Source of the DNA: CBDEGU01 sp965238045
Lineage (GTDB): Bacteria; Acidobacteriota; Terriglobia; Bryobacterales; UBA6623
Assembly: GCA_965238045.1 (NCBI GenBank)
Contig: CBDEGU010000012.1
Coordinates: 1,612,001-1,676,000, forward strand
Direction of reading: 5' to 3'
Length of the DNA stretch: 64,000 nucleotides
Positions 51,928 through 61,780 of the stretch are shown one piece after another. The notes beneath the pieces were generated by a model. The model saw only the letters and a program-made list of their open reading frames with translations. It made no database searches and was not told the DNA's origin. The first letter of the stretch is position 1, and every line of letters begins with the position of its first letter. Position numbers and translations under genes: made by a program.

Positions 51928-52524
51928 TTAGCTGGAACGGGCTTTCTGATCTGCCGCCAGATGGGCCAGACGCTCCCGCAACGTTTCATAGGCCCGGAAC
52001 AGCAGCGATTTCACCGCCGATACCGAGCAGTCGAGCACATTCGCGATCTGTGAATAGTCAAGCTCCTGATACTTGTGCATCAGAACGGCCGCCCGCTGCT
52101 TCTCGGGCAGGCTGGCGATCGCGTGACGCACCTCCTGCAATCTCGTATCTTCCACTAACTCCTGCTCGCGGTTGCGGCGAAGATCGGCTACTTCGAGCGC
52201 CTGCCGGTCTTCCTTCGCCGCGTCCAAACTCTGCTGCCACTTCTCTCTCCTCCCGTCGCGCAGCGAATTCAGAGCCAGATGCGTGGTGATCCGGTACAAC
52301 CATGTCGTGAATTTGGCAGTCGGCTCATAGCGGTTCCGTGCCCGGTAAACTCGCAAGAACACCTCCTGTGCTAGCTCCTCGGCCACCGCCTGATTGCGCA
52401 CCATCCGGTACAGGTAATTCACCACCGGACGGCGATGTCTGTCGAGCAGAATCTCGAAGCTGTCCGCGTCTCCGTCCCGGACCCGGACCATCAGCTGGGC
52501 ATCCTGCTCCAAGGCGACGATCAT
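51928..52524 (-). CDS. RpoE-like ECF sigma factor
   Basis: ATG 52524 is chosen because GGTGGAA precedes it and the family start (MIVALEQDAQLMVRVRDGD) fits. Region 2 contains PVVNYLYRMVRNQAVAEELAQ and VFLRVYRARNRYEPTAKFTTWL; region 4 contains LPEKQRAAVLMHKYQELDYS and IANVLDCSVSAVKSLLFRAY. It would respond to envelope or other stress through the membrane protein encoded next. The gap to the divergent Fur gene (52525-52659) should hold both promoters. Confidence 0.92.
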   Translation of the reverse strand: MIVALEQDAQLMVRVRDGDADSFEILLDRHRRPVVNYLYRMVRNQAVAEELAQEVFLRVYRARNRYEPTAKFTTWLYRITTHLALNSLRDGRREKWQQSLDAAKEDRQALEVADLRRNREQELVEDTRLQEVRHAIASLPEKQRAAVLMHKYQELDYSQIANVLDCSVSAVKSLLFRAYETLRERLAHLAADQKARSS

Positions 52525-52659
52525 TTCCACCCCATTGTAAACCCGCGCTTCCCAGAAAGGTTTCGGCGAATATCGAGAATCCGGACCTTGTCTTTCGGCC
52601 GAGTGGGCCGCGATCGCCTGTGCTACCATGAAATCCGATTGATGGGGAGAAGTTCCACC

Positions 52660-53190
52660 GTGACCCGGGCCAGCACAGCCAAGTCACCCCTGCGCAAGCA
52701 CGGGATTCGGCTCACCAGGCAGCGCCAGTTGCTATTCGATCTCATCAACAACGCGCGCGATCATCTCAACGCCGATCAGCTCTACGCACTCGCCACGAAG
52801 ACGAACCCAAAGATCAACCGGGTAACCGTATATAGGACCTTGAAATTATTGAAACAACAGGGTTTAATCGACGAACTCGACCTCATGCACGTCGAGGGAG
52901 AGCAGCACTACTACGAGACGCGCCTCAAACAGGAGCACGCTCACATCGTCTGTCTGCGGTGCGGCAGTGTGCAGGAGTTTTTCGGCGCTCCGCTGAGGCA
53001 GCTCAACGAGCAGGTCGCCTCCGATTTTGGTTTTCACATTCTGGTGACGCGCACCGAGGTCGGCGGCTATTGCGCCGACTGCCGCAAGGCCGAGCCGACT
53101 GAGGACAGCCAGGCTGCTGCCGCCGAGAAATTCCCGGTGGCCGCTCCCAAGGCCCGGGCTCGCCGCCGCCCGAAGCGCCCGAAGGAGTAA
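52660..53190 (+). CDS. Fur-family transcriptional regulator
   Basis: The 176-residue protein has a winged helix (IRLTRQRQLLFDLINNARDH, VTVYRTLKLLKQQGLIDEL), the metal-binding region ETRLKQEHAHIVCLRCGSV and a second pair GGYCADCRKAE, giving the C-x2-C...C-x2-C structural zinc site. The last 30 residues are Ala/Lys/Arg-rich. Start GTG 52660 has GGGGAGA upstream; ATG 52642 is an alternative. Whether it senses iron, zinc or peroxide is not evident. Confidence 0.88.
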   Translation: MTRASTAKSPLRKHGIRLTRQRQLLFDLINNARDHLNADQLYALATKTNPKINRVTVYRTLKLLKQQGLIDELDLMHVEGEQHYYETRLKQEHAHIVCLRCGSVQEFFGAPLRQLNEQVASDFGFHILVTRTEVGGYCADCRKAEPTEDSQAAAAEKFPVAAPKARARRRPKRPKE

Positions 53191-53208
53191 GGTCCCGCGT
53201 AAGTCCTG

Positions 53209-54897
53209 ATGTCGTCCTCGTCCCAGGCAGACGCAAGCCCTTCGGATACAAAGCCTCTGAAGCTCACGCTCATCGATCCTCGGGGGCAGAGCAGCCAACT
53301 CGAAGTCACTAAGAGCCCTTTTCGCATCGGCCGCTTGCCTGGATGCGAACTATCTCTGCCCGACAGCCGGATTTCGCGCAAGCACGCCCAGATCTTACTC
53401 GAGGGAGGAACCTACTACCTGGAAGACTGCGCCAGCCGCAACGGTCTCTTCGTCAACGACCAGCGCGTGGAGCGATGCGAGCTGAATACCGGCGACCGCA
53501 TCGATTTCGGCGTGGAGGGATCCCATCGCATCGTGGTGGGGGAACAGGCCCGCTCCGCGGCTCCGCTGATCCGCCAGGCCGTGCGTCTGTCCCAGGAGGG
53601 CACCAGTGGCGATCTGGGGCGTCTTAGCGCGGTTCTCGATGTCGCCCGCGCGGTGCAGTCGTCGTTGTCGCTGGAGGACATTCTGCAGTCGGCCGTCGAT
53701 GCGGCCCTGGTTGTCACCGATTGCACGCGCGGCTTCCTGATGCTTCATTCGGACCGGCACGAATTAGAAGTAAAGGTTGCTCGCAGCCGTGACGGGCAAA
53801 GTCTTCCCGAAGACGATTTGAGCATGCCTCGAAGTCTGATCGACAAGGCTCTGCTGACTCGCCGCGACTTGCTTTCGATGTCGTTCGATCCGACGCGGAT
53901 CGAATCCGGTGGGTCGGCCGGCAATACCATCCAAACCCTAGATCCGCGGTCGATCGTGTGCGTTCCCTTGGTCAAGATTCGAATGGGGAGAGAGCACGAG
54001 ACCAGTCTGCTCTCGACGAAGGACGATACGCTCGGCGTGCTCTATATGGATTCGCGGGAGGCCGCGGCGGATTTGTCTTCGGGGAATCGGAAGCTCCTGA
54101 AAACTCTCGCGATCGAAATCTCGACCGTGCTTGAAAACAGCCGTCTGCTGGAGGAAGAACGCAAGAGGAAGAACCTCGAGCAGCAGCTTGCCGTTGCGCG
54201 GGATATTCAGCAGTCGATGTTGCCCTCTCAGTTGCCTCAGCAAGGCTGGCTCGTCGCGAACGGCAGCAGTCAGGCTTGTTACCAGGTCGGTGGCGACTAC
54301 TTCGACGTGATGCCTCTGGGCGAAGACCGCTGGGGTGTCGTGCTGGCGGATGTGTCGGGCAAGGGAGTCTCGGCCGCGCTGATGGCTTCGCTCATTCAGG
54401 GCGCGTTCTTCGCGGCCGGGAATGTGGAGAGCCGCCTTGCCGACACCGTTTCCCACATCAACCGCTATATTTGTGACCGGTCGAAGAATGCCCGGTTTGT
54501 GACGGTGTTCCACAGCCTCATTTCAAGCGATGGCACGATGCGCTGGATCAGCGCCGGGCATTGTCCCGCCCTGCTGGCGCGGGCGAACGGCGACTTGGAA
54601 CGGCTTGAGGCAAGCGCCGTGCCTTTAGGGGTTTTCCCGGATTCGCGGTTTCCCGTCCAGGAATTGCAGCTCGCCGCGGGCGACAAGCTGGTGATTTACA
54701 GCGATGGCGTTTCCGAGGCAACCAATTGGTCACGGGAGCAATTCGGCGAACAGCGCCTGGCACGGATCGTGATGGAGAACTACGCGGCAAGCCCGGCGGA
54801 GCTTTACGAAACGCTGAATCGCGAAGTGAGCGCCTTCATGTCTGGCGCCTCGCAGAACGATGACCTGACACTGCTGGTACTTGGCTACCAGGGGTAG
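53209..54897 (+). CDS. FHA-GAF-PP2C (SpoIIE-type) phosphatase
   Basis: The 562-residue signalling protein has three parts. An FHA domain (about 20-110; FRIGRLPGCELSLPDSRISRKHA, SRNGLFVN) binds phosphothreonine. A GAF domain (about 145-330) is followed by a short coiled coil (LLEEERKRKNLEQQLAVARDI). A PP2C/RsbU catalytic domain (about 355-562) has VGGDYFDVMPLGEDRWGVVLADVSGKG, SAGHCPALL, LVIYSDGVSEA and SQNDDLTLLVL. It probably dephosphorylates a partner-switch regulator. It is divergently placed to the TadZ-like gene's end. Confidence 0.92.
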   Translation: MSSSSQADASPSDTKPLKLTLIDPRGQSSQLEVTKSPFRIGRLPGCELSLPDSRISRKHAQILLEGGTYYLEDCASRNGLFVNDQRVERCELNTGDRIDFGVEGSHRIVVGEQARSAAPLIRQAVRLSQEGTSGDLGRLSAVLDVARAVQSSLSLEDILQSAVDAALVVTDCTRGFLMLHSDRHELEVKVARSRDGQSLPEDDLSMPRSLIDKALLTRRDLLSMSFDPTRIESGGSAGNTIQTLDPRSIVCVPLVKIRMGREHETSLLSTKDDTLGVLYMDSREAAADLSSGNRKLLKTLAIEISTVLENSRLLEEERKRKNLEQQLAVARDIQQSMLPSQLPQQGWLVANGSSQACYQVGGDYFDVMPLGEDRWGVVLADVSGKGVSAALMASLIQGAFFAAGNVESRLADTVSHINRYICDRSKNARFVTVFHSLISSDGTMRWISAGHCPALLARANGDLERLEASAVPLGVFPDSRFPVQELQLAAGDKLVIYSDGVSEATNWSREQFGEQRLARIVMENYAASPAELYETLNREVSAFMSGASQNDDLTLLVLGYQG

Positions 54898-54907
54898 CCC
54901 GCCTGTC

Positions 54908-56079
54908 TCACCCGCCAAACAGTTTGCGCATCTTGTCTCGAAAAGTTTCGTCCTCTTCCTCGGTCGCCTCCGGGGGAGCGATCTCCGGTTCGCTGCCGGT
55001 CACCATCTGTCCGATATCCACATAGGCGCGGGACAAGTCCGAGTCCCATGCGACGAGTCCCCCCCCAGACACGCTTTGCGGACTCGGTTGTAGTCGTTGG
55101 GCAGCGCCAGCGTTACGGGCCGGTGCAGAATTTCCTGCACATCCTGGATCTCCTTATCCCCGCCCGTGCAACGGTTCAGGAGCACGCTGATGCGCTCTTT
55201 TTCAACGCCTCTCTGCTTCACTTCCAGCATCCTTCGTTGCGCGAGGAAGAGCGACGGAACTTCCGGTGTAGTCACCAAGTAGATTTTCTCCGCGCGCCGG
55301 ACGATCATCTCCGTGGCGTCATTTACGATCTCGGGAAGATCGACGACAATCCAATCATATCGCTGACTGGCGAAAGTCAGCAGCCGCTGGTAGTCCCACG
55401 GAGCAACATGAACAGCTTGCTTGCCTCGCGCTGTGATCAGCAGGTCAAGGCCATGGGCCTGGACGATCATACTCGGCCAGGTCCGGGCCGCAAGCTCCTC
55501 GGACGCGGTGAGCGCATCGACGACGGTGCTGCGCGGGTTTAGCTGAAGCACGGCCGATAGGTAGCCGGAATGGAGATCCGCCTCGATGAGCAGAACTTTC
55601 TTCTCCCAGTAGTGCGCCAGCACTCCGGCGACATTCAACGCCGTCGTGGTAGACCCGCTGCCGGCTTTGCTAGGCAAGAAGGTGACGATGTTGTTCCGTG
55701 CCCGCGCCGAGGCCTTTTCAAGCGCCCCCACCACGGTCTTTACCACCGTTTCGGGAAAAAACGGCGTCTCCAGCATGTCGGGCAGTTTGGTTCCCAGAGG
55801 CGCTTGAAGGTCTTTCTCGTCCCCCGGCGCATACCCGACGATCACGATCTTCGGATATACACTCTGGATGTCGCTGAGGAGGCGGAAACCCTTGCCGCCA
55901 GTCACCAGTTCGACAAAAACCACGTCGGGGTCGGCGTGATTTATAACCCGAAGCATCTGGTCAAATCGGGGGAAATTGTTGATCGAGCGGCTCAGCACCA
56001 GATCGTCGCACTGCGCACACGCTTTGTGGAGCATCTCGGTCAGTCCTTCCGTCAGGCCAAAGACGATCGTTGTCAGCAC
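54908..56079 (-). CDS. TadZ/CpaE-like pilus assembly ATPase with G8 frame break
   Basis: GTG 56079 with GGGAGA upstream starts MLTTIVFGLTEGLTEML. The first 125 residues are a receiver-like domain, and a ParA/MinD-type ATPase follows with the deviant P-loop FLPSKAGSGSTTTALNVAG and DWIVVDLPEIVND. After LPNDYNRVRKACLGG the frame is lost at a run of eight G (55059-55066). The correct continuation (LVAWDSDLSRAYVDIGQMV ... FRDKMRKLFGG) lies in the next frame to a TGA at 54908. Without correction the protein ends early at 55000. It should localise a Tad/Flp pilus machine, but no other tad genes are nearby. Confidence 0.8.
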
Positions 56080-56305
56080 GTAGACATCTCCCAGAGCCGG
56101 GTACCGGCTCCTTCCTCTCCCCTTATATGATACCCCGCAATCGGATTTTCCACTCGGGCAACTTCTGGTCCGCGGTTCTCATTCCCTGAGGAGACTCTCA
56201 CGCGCTGTGTCCCGGCAAGTGATGGGAAAAGCAGGTCCCCGGCCGTTATCGCTAGAGGCCCGGCCAGCACCCTTCCCCGCGGGATTGCAGTACTATGGGC
56301 TTGCG

Positions 56306-58717
56306 ATGCGAATGAAATTGTCACTGGAAAGTCTTGGCGCCGCGGTCGCTTCCCGCCGCCGCCGTACTCGAATGCGACTCTTGCTTTGTCTTGCCGTGAT
56401 CGCGGCTGCTGCCGCATGCGGCTCGGCGCCCGAGGCGGAGCTGGAGACCGAAGAGAGACTTCGAGAACAGGCGCGTTCCCGTCTTGCGCAAATCGAAGGC
56501 TCGATCACTCTGGAAGGACTCGAGAAAAAAGTCGAAGTCTTGCGCGACCGCTGGGGCGTCCCGCACATTTACGCTGAGACTCAGAGAGATCTGTTCTTCG
56601 CCCAAGGCTTCGTGGCGGCGCAAGACCGGCTCTACCAGATCGAAATCTGGCGGCGCACCGGCGCGGGCGAACTGGCCGAAGTCTTTGGGCCTGATTTCAT
56701 CGAGCGCGACCGGATGGCGCGTCTGGTTCGCTATCGCGGTGATATGGACACCGAGTGGGAAAGCTATTCACCCGATACCAAGGAGATCGCGACTGCGTTC
56801 ACATCGGGCATCAACGCCTGCATCCAGCAGGCCGGCGACCGTTTGCCCGTCGAATTCGAGCTGCTGGATTTCAAGCCCGGCGAATGGAAGCCCGAACACT
56901 GCATTCTGCGGATCGCCGGTTTGATGATGACGCGCAACGCCCGGCAAGAGGTCGCCCGCGCGGAGATGGTCGCGAAGCTTGGCGTAGGGATCACCGAGAA
57001 GTATTTTCCGACGGATCCCTACCGTAAGCTTGATCCCGACCCTGGCGTGGACTTGGCGGGAATCGACGCGAGCGTCATCGGCGCATACCGGCGGGCAACC
57101 GAGATTCCGGTTTTGCACTCTCAAGACGCCAGCAACAACTGGGTCGTCGGCGGCAGCTTGAGCGAAACAGGCAAGCCGCTTCTAGCTAGTGATCCGCACC
57201 GCTCGGTGATTCTTCCCTCGCTGCGATACATGGCTCACTTGGTCGGCCCGGGCTGGAATGTCATCGGCAGCGGCGAGCCCGCTCTGCCGGGCATCGCCCT
57301 CGGTCACAATGAGCGGGCCGGGTGGGGCTTCACGATCGTACAGTACGACCAGGTCGATCTCTACGTCGAAAAAACGAACCCCGCCGATCCCAGCCAGTAT
57401 CGCGATCTGGATCAGTGGATCGAGATGGAAGTGGAACGCCAGACGATTCGCGTCAAAGTCCAAGACGACCCTGTGGAGGTGGAGCTGAAGTACACGCGTC
57501 ACGGCCCGGTGGTCTGGGAGGACCCCGGCAATCAGCGCGTCGTTGCCGTGCGCTGGACCGGCACCGAGCCCGGCACCGCCGGCTACTTGGCCAGCCTGGC
57601 CACCGGTCGCGTCGAAAACTGGGACGACTTCGTTGATGCGATGGCTCGCTGGAAAATCCCGGCGGAAAATATTGTCTACGGGGATGTTGACGGTGATATC
57701 GGCTGGATACCGGCCGGGCTGATGCCCATCCGTCCCAACCATTCCGGCTTGTTTCCCGTCGCTGGTCATACCCGGCAGCGCGAGTGGTCTGGTTTTCGAA
57801 CGATCGATGAGCTTCCCCGCGTCCATAACCCGAAGCAGCATTACGTCGCTACTTCGAATCACAACATCCGTCCGAAGGACTATCCGCACGATCTTGGTTT
57901 CGATTGGTCCGAGCCCTATCGCTTCCGCCGCGTCGACGAGGTGCTTCGCGCGGGCAAACGTTTCTCTGTCTCCGATTTCCAGCGCCTGCAGCACGATGAG
58001 ACTTCGCTGCCAGCCCGGCGGCTGATCAAGATGCTGCGAGCCTTGCCCCGCGGAGGTACGGAAGATTTCCAGGAAGCGCGCGGCATTCTTGAGGACTGGG
58101 ATCAAGTACTCGGCCGGGATTCTCCTGCCGCGCCGCTCTACGAGATCTGGCAAGAGCAAACGCTAAAGCCCAAATTCGTAGCGTTGCTGCTGCCCGCGGA
58201 GGCGCGCGAACTGGTCGCGCGGAATATCAAATTGCCCACGCTGTTCGATCTGCTCGAAGCCGCCCCGGATGGCCAACGGAATCGAATTCTCTCCGAATCC
58301 CTTGGCGAGGCGTACGTGAAGACGAAGCAGGTGCTCGGCGACCGCGCCGCCTCCTGGCGATGGGGTTCCTTGCACAAGGTGCTCTTCCGTCACCCGCTGT
58401 CGAATTCTCCAGCACGGGCGGCCGTCTTCGATGTTGGACCCTTTGAGCGAGGCGGTGACGCCTACACGCCGAACCGGACCCCCGGGCCGAACTACTCGCA
58501 GGCCCACGGGGCGTCCTATCGCCACATCTTGGACATGGCCGACTGGGATCGCTCGGTCTTTACCAGCACGCCGGGCTAGTCGGGCCAGCCAGAAAGTCCG
58601 CACTACTCGGACCTGGCGCCAATGTGGGCCGGCCACGAGTATGCGCCGCTGGTTTTCACCCGCCGGGCCGTCGAGGAGAATACGGCCCACAAACTCGTAC
58701 TGGAGCCGTCGCGTTGA
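56306..58717 (+). CDS. Penicillin acylase family lipoprotein, interrupted by in-frame TAG
   Basis: The gene of 804 codons encodes a lipoprotein signal (MRLLLCLAVIAAAAACGS), an alpha-chain (VEVLRDRWGVPHIYAETQRD, GFVAAQDRLYQIEIWRR) and the autoprocessing site HSQDASNNWVVGG, where the Ser becomes the N-terminal nucleophile. FERGGDAYTPNRT and ASYRHILDMADWDRS match the conserved C-terminal half. TAG at 58577-58579 (codon 758) follows STPG. The frame then continues SGQPESPHYSDLAPMWAGHE to a TGA at 58717, the expected end of the family (usually TPGQSGQPxSPHY). A truncated product would lack the last 46 residues. Confidence 0.85.
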
Positions 58718-58754
58718 CCGCTGCTCGCCGCCGCCCGGAGACCGTGAGGGACCA

Positions 58755-58976
58755 ATGAACGTGCCTCGCGGGAAATTTCTTCACCAAATCGCAAGCGGTG
58801 TCGCGAGCAGCTTCGCGCTCGCCGCCCGTCACCTCGGGGAACTGCCGTCCGAGCCCCGAAGAGTCCCGCCTCTTGTCGAAAATATCGAAATCTCCATCAT
58901 CTGGAACGGGCGGCGGAGGGCTGAAACGTCATTGCATCCGCCTGCCTGCGCGTTGCCCGGCCGGGGTTTCATCTAA
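58755..58976 (+). CDS. Short hypothetical protein
   Basis: A 73-codon frame begins MNVPRGKFLHQIASGVASS. The start recalls the Tat-like leaders of some periplasmic binding proteins, but no homologous domain follows and the end overlaps the fabH stop on the other strand. It may be a remnant or not a gene. Nothing else was found between 58718 and 58968. Confidence 0.25.
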   Translation: MNVPRGKFLHQIASGVASSFALAARHLGELPSEPRRVPPLVENIEISIIWNGRRRAETSLHPPACALPGRGFI

Positions 58977-59985
58977 CCGAGTCGTCCCAACGCCACAGCG
59001 TGCCGCCGGCCGTCAGCCCGGCGCCAACAGCGCACATCAAGACCAAGTCGCCGTTCTTGAGGCGACCCGTGCTGAGCGCGTCACAGGTCGCCAGGGGGAT
59101 TGTCGCCGCCGTGGTGTTTCCGAAGCGTTCTATGACGTTCACCGTTTTCTCTTGCGGAACACCGAGTTTCTCGGCGACCGCATCGATGATTCGTCCGTTG
59201 GCTTGGTGTAGCAGCAGACAGTCCAGATCCGCGGCCGTCAGGCCATTCCGCTGAAGGAGTTCGGTGCAAATTTCAACCATCTTGCGAACTGCGTACTTGA
59301 AAACGTGCTTTCCGCTCTGATGGACGAAATGAAGGCGTTTTTTAACGGTCTCCGCGCTGGCCGGCATTCGGCTCCCTCCCGCCGGCATGTAGAGCAGGTT
59401 CCCGCCCGCTCCTTCGATTTCGTGCAGGAAATCGATGAGGCCGGTATCCCCGTTCAGCGAAGGCTCCAGAAGCATCGCGCCCGCGCCGTCGCCAAAGAGA
59501 ACGCACGTCGAACGGTCCTGGTAGTCGACGATGCTCGACATCGTGTCGGCCCCGACGACGAGCACGCGGTCGTGCACTCCGCTTGCGATAAGTTGCGCTC
59601 CGGTCGTCAAGCCATAAAGGAAGCCCGAGCAGGCGGCGCTGAGATCAAAGCCCCACGCGCCTTTCGCTCCAATACGGTCTTGTACCAGACAGGCCGTCGA
59701 GGGGAAGAGCGTATCTGGGGTGACCGTACATATGATGATGACTTCGATGTCGTCGCCTCGCAGTCCCCGTGCCGAGAGAACCCGCCGTGCCGCTTCGGCC
59801 GCCAGGTCGGAAGTTGCCACGCCGTCCTCGACCACATGGCGGCTCCGGACCCCAGTTCGAGTGACGATCCACTCATCGCTGGTATCGACAATTCCTTCCA
59901 GCTCCTTGTTGGTGAGTTCCTTGGGCGGAACATAACACCGAACAGACGACACTCGAACCCTTCGAACCGTGCGCGGACCCTGCAA
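58969..59985 (-). CDS. fabH: 3-oxoacyl-ACP synthase III (FabH-type)
   Basis: The 338-residue protein has KELTNKELEGIVDTSDEWIV, TRTGVRSRHVV, DLSAACSGFLYGL (catalytic Cys), CLLLHQANGRIIDAVAEKL (catalytic His) and ERFGNTTAATIPLA (catalytic Asn). It condenses acyl-CoA with malonyl-ACP to start fatty-acid synthesis. The start is uncertain: TTG 59985 has GGAGGAAGAGGA upstream; an internal GTG near 59952 is also possible. No other fab genes are adjacent. Confidence 0.9.
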   Translation of the reverse strand: MQGPRTVRRVRVSSVRCYVPPKELTNKELEGIVDTSDEWIVTRTGVRSRHVVEDGVATSDLAAEAARRVLSARGLRGDDIEVIIICTVTPDTLFPSTACLVQDRIGAKGAWGFDLSAACSGFLYGLTTGAQLIASGVHDRVLVVGADTMSSIVDYQDRSTCVLFGDGAGAMLLEPSLNGDTGLIDFLHEIEGAGGNLLYMPAGGSRMPASAETVKKRLHFVHQSGKHVFKYAVRKMVEICTELLQRNGLTAADLDCLLLHQANGRIIDAVAEKLGVPQEKTVNVIERFGNTTAATIPLATCDALSTGRLKNGDLVLMCAVGAGLTAGGTLWRWDDSVR

Positions 59986-60091
59986 TCCTCTTCCTCCAGC
60001 TCCGTTCTTTGGCGACGCCTGGTGCGAGATGCGGGCTGCGCGGCGGGTGCGTCGCCAGGCGAAAGTCTTATCATACATTGATAAGAATTCG

Positions 60092-60802
60092 ATGATACAG
60101 ACGGCGCTGCTTTTCGAAACGGTCGAGGAGATTTACCTGCGGATCTTGCGTGAACTGAAACCTCGCACCAAACCTCCGCGAATCGTCGTTCGGTTTCGGC
60201 CGTATGTCAATGTCGACAGCAATATTCAGCTCCAAGAGGGGCATAAGTGCATTGAAGTAAAGATTAGTGACCAGCTCGAAGGCGCGCCCGCGCCGGTGCA
60301 AGAGGCTCTGGCGCAGATCCTTCTTCGGAAGCTCTACCGCAAGCCGATCCCCAAAAAATACAGCCACCGCTATCGGATGTTCTTGAATCGCGCCGACATG
60401 CGACGCCGGTCGCTTCTGATTCGCCAAATGCGGGGGCGCAAACAGATGCGCTCGCCCCAGGGCCACGCCTACGACCTCGAAGAGATCTTCGACGAACTCA
60501 ACGCCCGATTTTTCGGCGGACTGCTCGGTCGCCCCCGGTTGAGCTGGAGTCCGCGCCGCTCAAGGCGCCAGCTTGGCCATTTTGATCCGGCGCACAACAC
60601 GATCGTTGTCAGCCGGATCTTCGACCACCCGGAGACGCCGCGCTTCTTGGTGGAATACATTCTCTACCACGAGATGCTGCACTTGAAGTTTCCGGTCGAG
60701 TACCGGGGAAACCGGCGGCGTGTTCACACGAAAGAGTTTTGCCAAGAAGAAAAGAAGTTTCCCCGCTACAAAGAAGCCGTCGAGTATCTCAAGCAGTTGT
60801 AG
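60092..60802 (+). CDS. SprT-like metallopeptidase-fold protein
   Basis: The 236-residue protein has a C-terminal SprT/M48-like region with the zinc motif HEMLHLKFP (HExxH) and a later His in RRRVHTKEFCQEEKKFPRY. FDELNARFFGGLLGRPRLSW precedes it, as is usual in SprT-like proteins. The first 120 residues are basic and not recognised. It may be a DNA-protein crosslink-type peptidase or a structural metal-binding protein. The ATG at 60092 has only a weak ribosome-binding site. Confidence 0.75.
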   Translation: MIQTALLFETVEEIYLRILRELKPRTKPPRIVVRFRPYVNVDSNIQLQEGHKCIEVKISDQLEGAPAPVQEALAQILLRKLYRKPIPKKYSHRYRMFLNRADMRRRSLLIRQMRGRKQMRSPQGHAYDLEEIFDELNARFFGGLLGRPRLSWSPRRSRRQLGHFDPAHNTIVVSRIFDHPETPRFLVEYILYHEMLHLKFPVEYRGNRRRVHTKEFCQEEKKFPRYKEAVEYLKQL

Positions 60803-60862
60803 TTGGCGCGAGCCCGTACGGGTTGCCGCGGGATCTTCCCCCTTGGGTTCGGCCAGCCGCCC

Positions 60863-61593
60863 TCAGCGAAGCACAAAGCGCACTTCGATCTGAGTGATGA
60901 CTTCAACCGCTACGCCGTTGAGCCGGGTTGGCGCATACCGCCACTGCTTGACTGCGTCCAGCGCCGCGCGGACGAAGAGCGGATGCCCGCCGGTGACCCG
61001 CAGTTCGCTGATATATCCGTCCTGGTTAATGATGGCTTCGAGTCTCACAACGCCGCTCATGCCGGACCTGCGCGCGAGCGGAGGATAGGCGGGCATCACC
61101 TTGTGTATGAGCTTGGCCTGTTGCAAGTCCCCGTTAATACGGATAGGGGCCGCCGGAAGAACCGCCGCCCGTACTGGCTCGGGTGCGGGTGGCGGGGGCG
61201 GAGCCGCCGAATCGTTCAGAGCCCAAAGGATTCCGTCCGGCACACCGCCGGGCTGTCCGAGCCCAGCCGGCCCGCCGGTGATCTCTGAGATCGAGTTGGC
61301 CCCGCCGACTTCTGGCGCTTCGATGTCAGCCGATAAGGTCACCTGATCCGGGATCCGAAATGGCGTGGCTGCCTCGTCGCGGTTGAAGACCGCGGGCCTG
61401 GAGGCCTCTCGCCCAGCCGTGGCGGCGGAGCGATCAATTGGCTTACCCACTGCTGTACCGGAAACGTCCGGGCCGAGAGCAGCGAGAGCAGGGCGGCTGT
61501 CAGAATGACGAGCATTTGGAATAGGAACGATACGACCATGGCCCAAGGCCTGCGTGATTCGGCATGGTGCGGATGCAGTGTGCTTTCGAACAT
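60863..61593 (-). CDS. TonB-type energy transducer with frame break
   Basis: ATG 61593 with GGGAGGG upstream gives MFESTLHPHHAESRRPW, then a membrane helix (AMVVSFLFQMLVILTAALLS) and FPVQQWVSQLIAPPP, a typical acidobacterial TonB start. Near 61416-61430 the frame must change by one base to enter TAGREASRPAVFNRDEAA. That second frame continues through a Pro-rich spacer (APPPPPAPEPVRA) to a TonB C-terminal domain (KVMPAYPPLARRSGMSGVVR, VTGGHPLFVRAALDAVKQWR). As written, neither frame gives anchor and C-domain together. Confidence 0.78.
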
Positions 61594-61780
61594 CGAGATA
61601 CCCTCCCGGGACGCAGCAAGGCAGGTGAGCAGTCGCCACCGCCTTGGCGTCGAAACAAATGCCGGAAACGGCCGGCGTTTCCTGTCGCGACGTATTCGAT
61701 GACTGTAGACACCGCGCGGGGAAAAAGGTTGCGGCAAGGCGGCAGAAAGTGAGGAAACTGGCGCGCGGTCGAAGTCCGGC

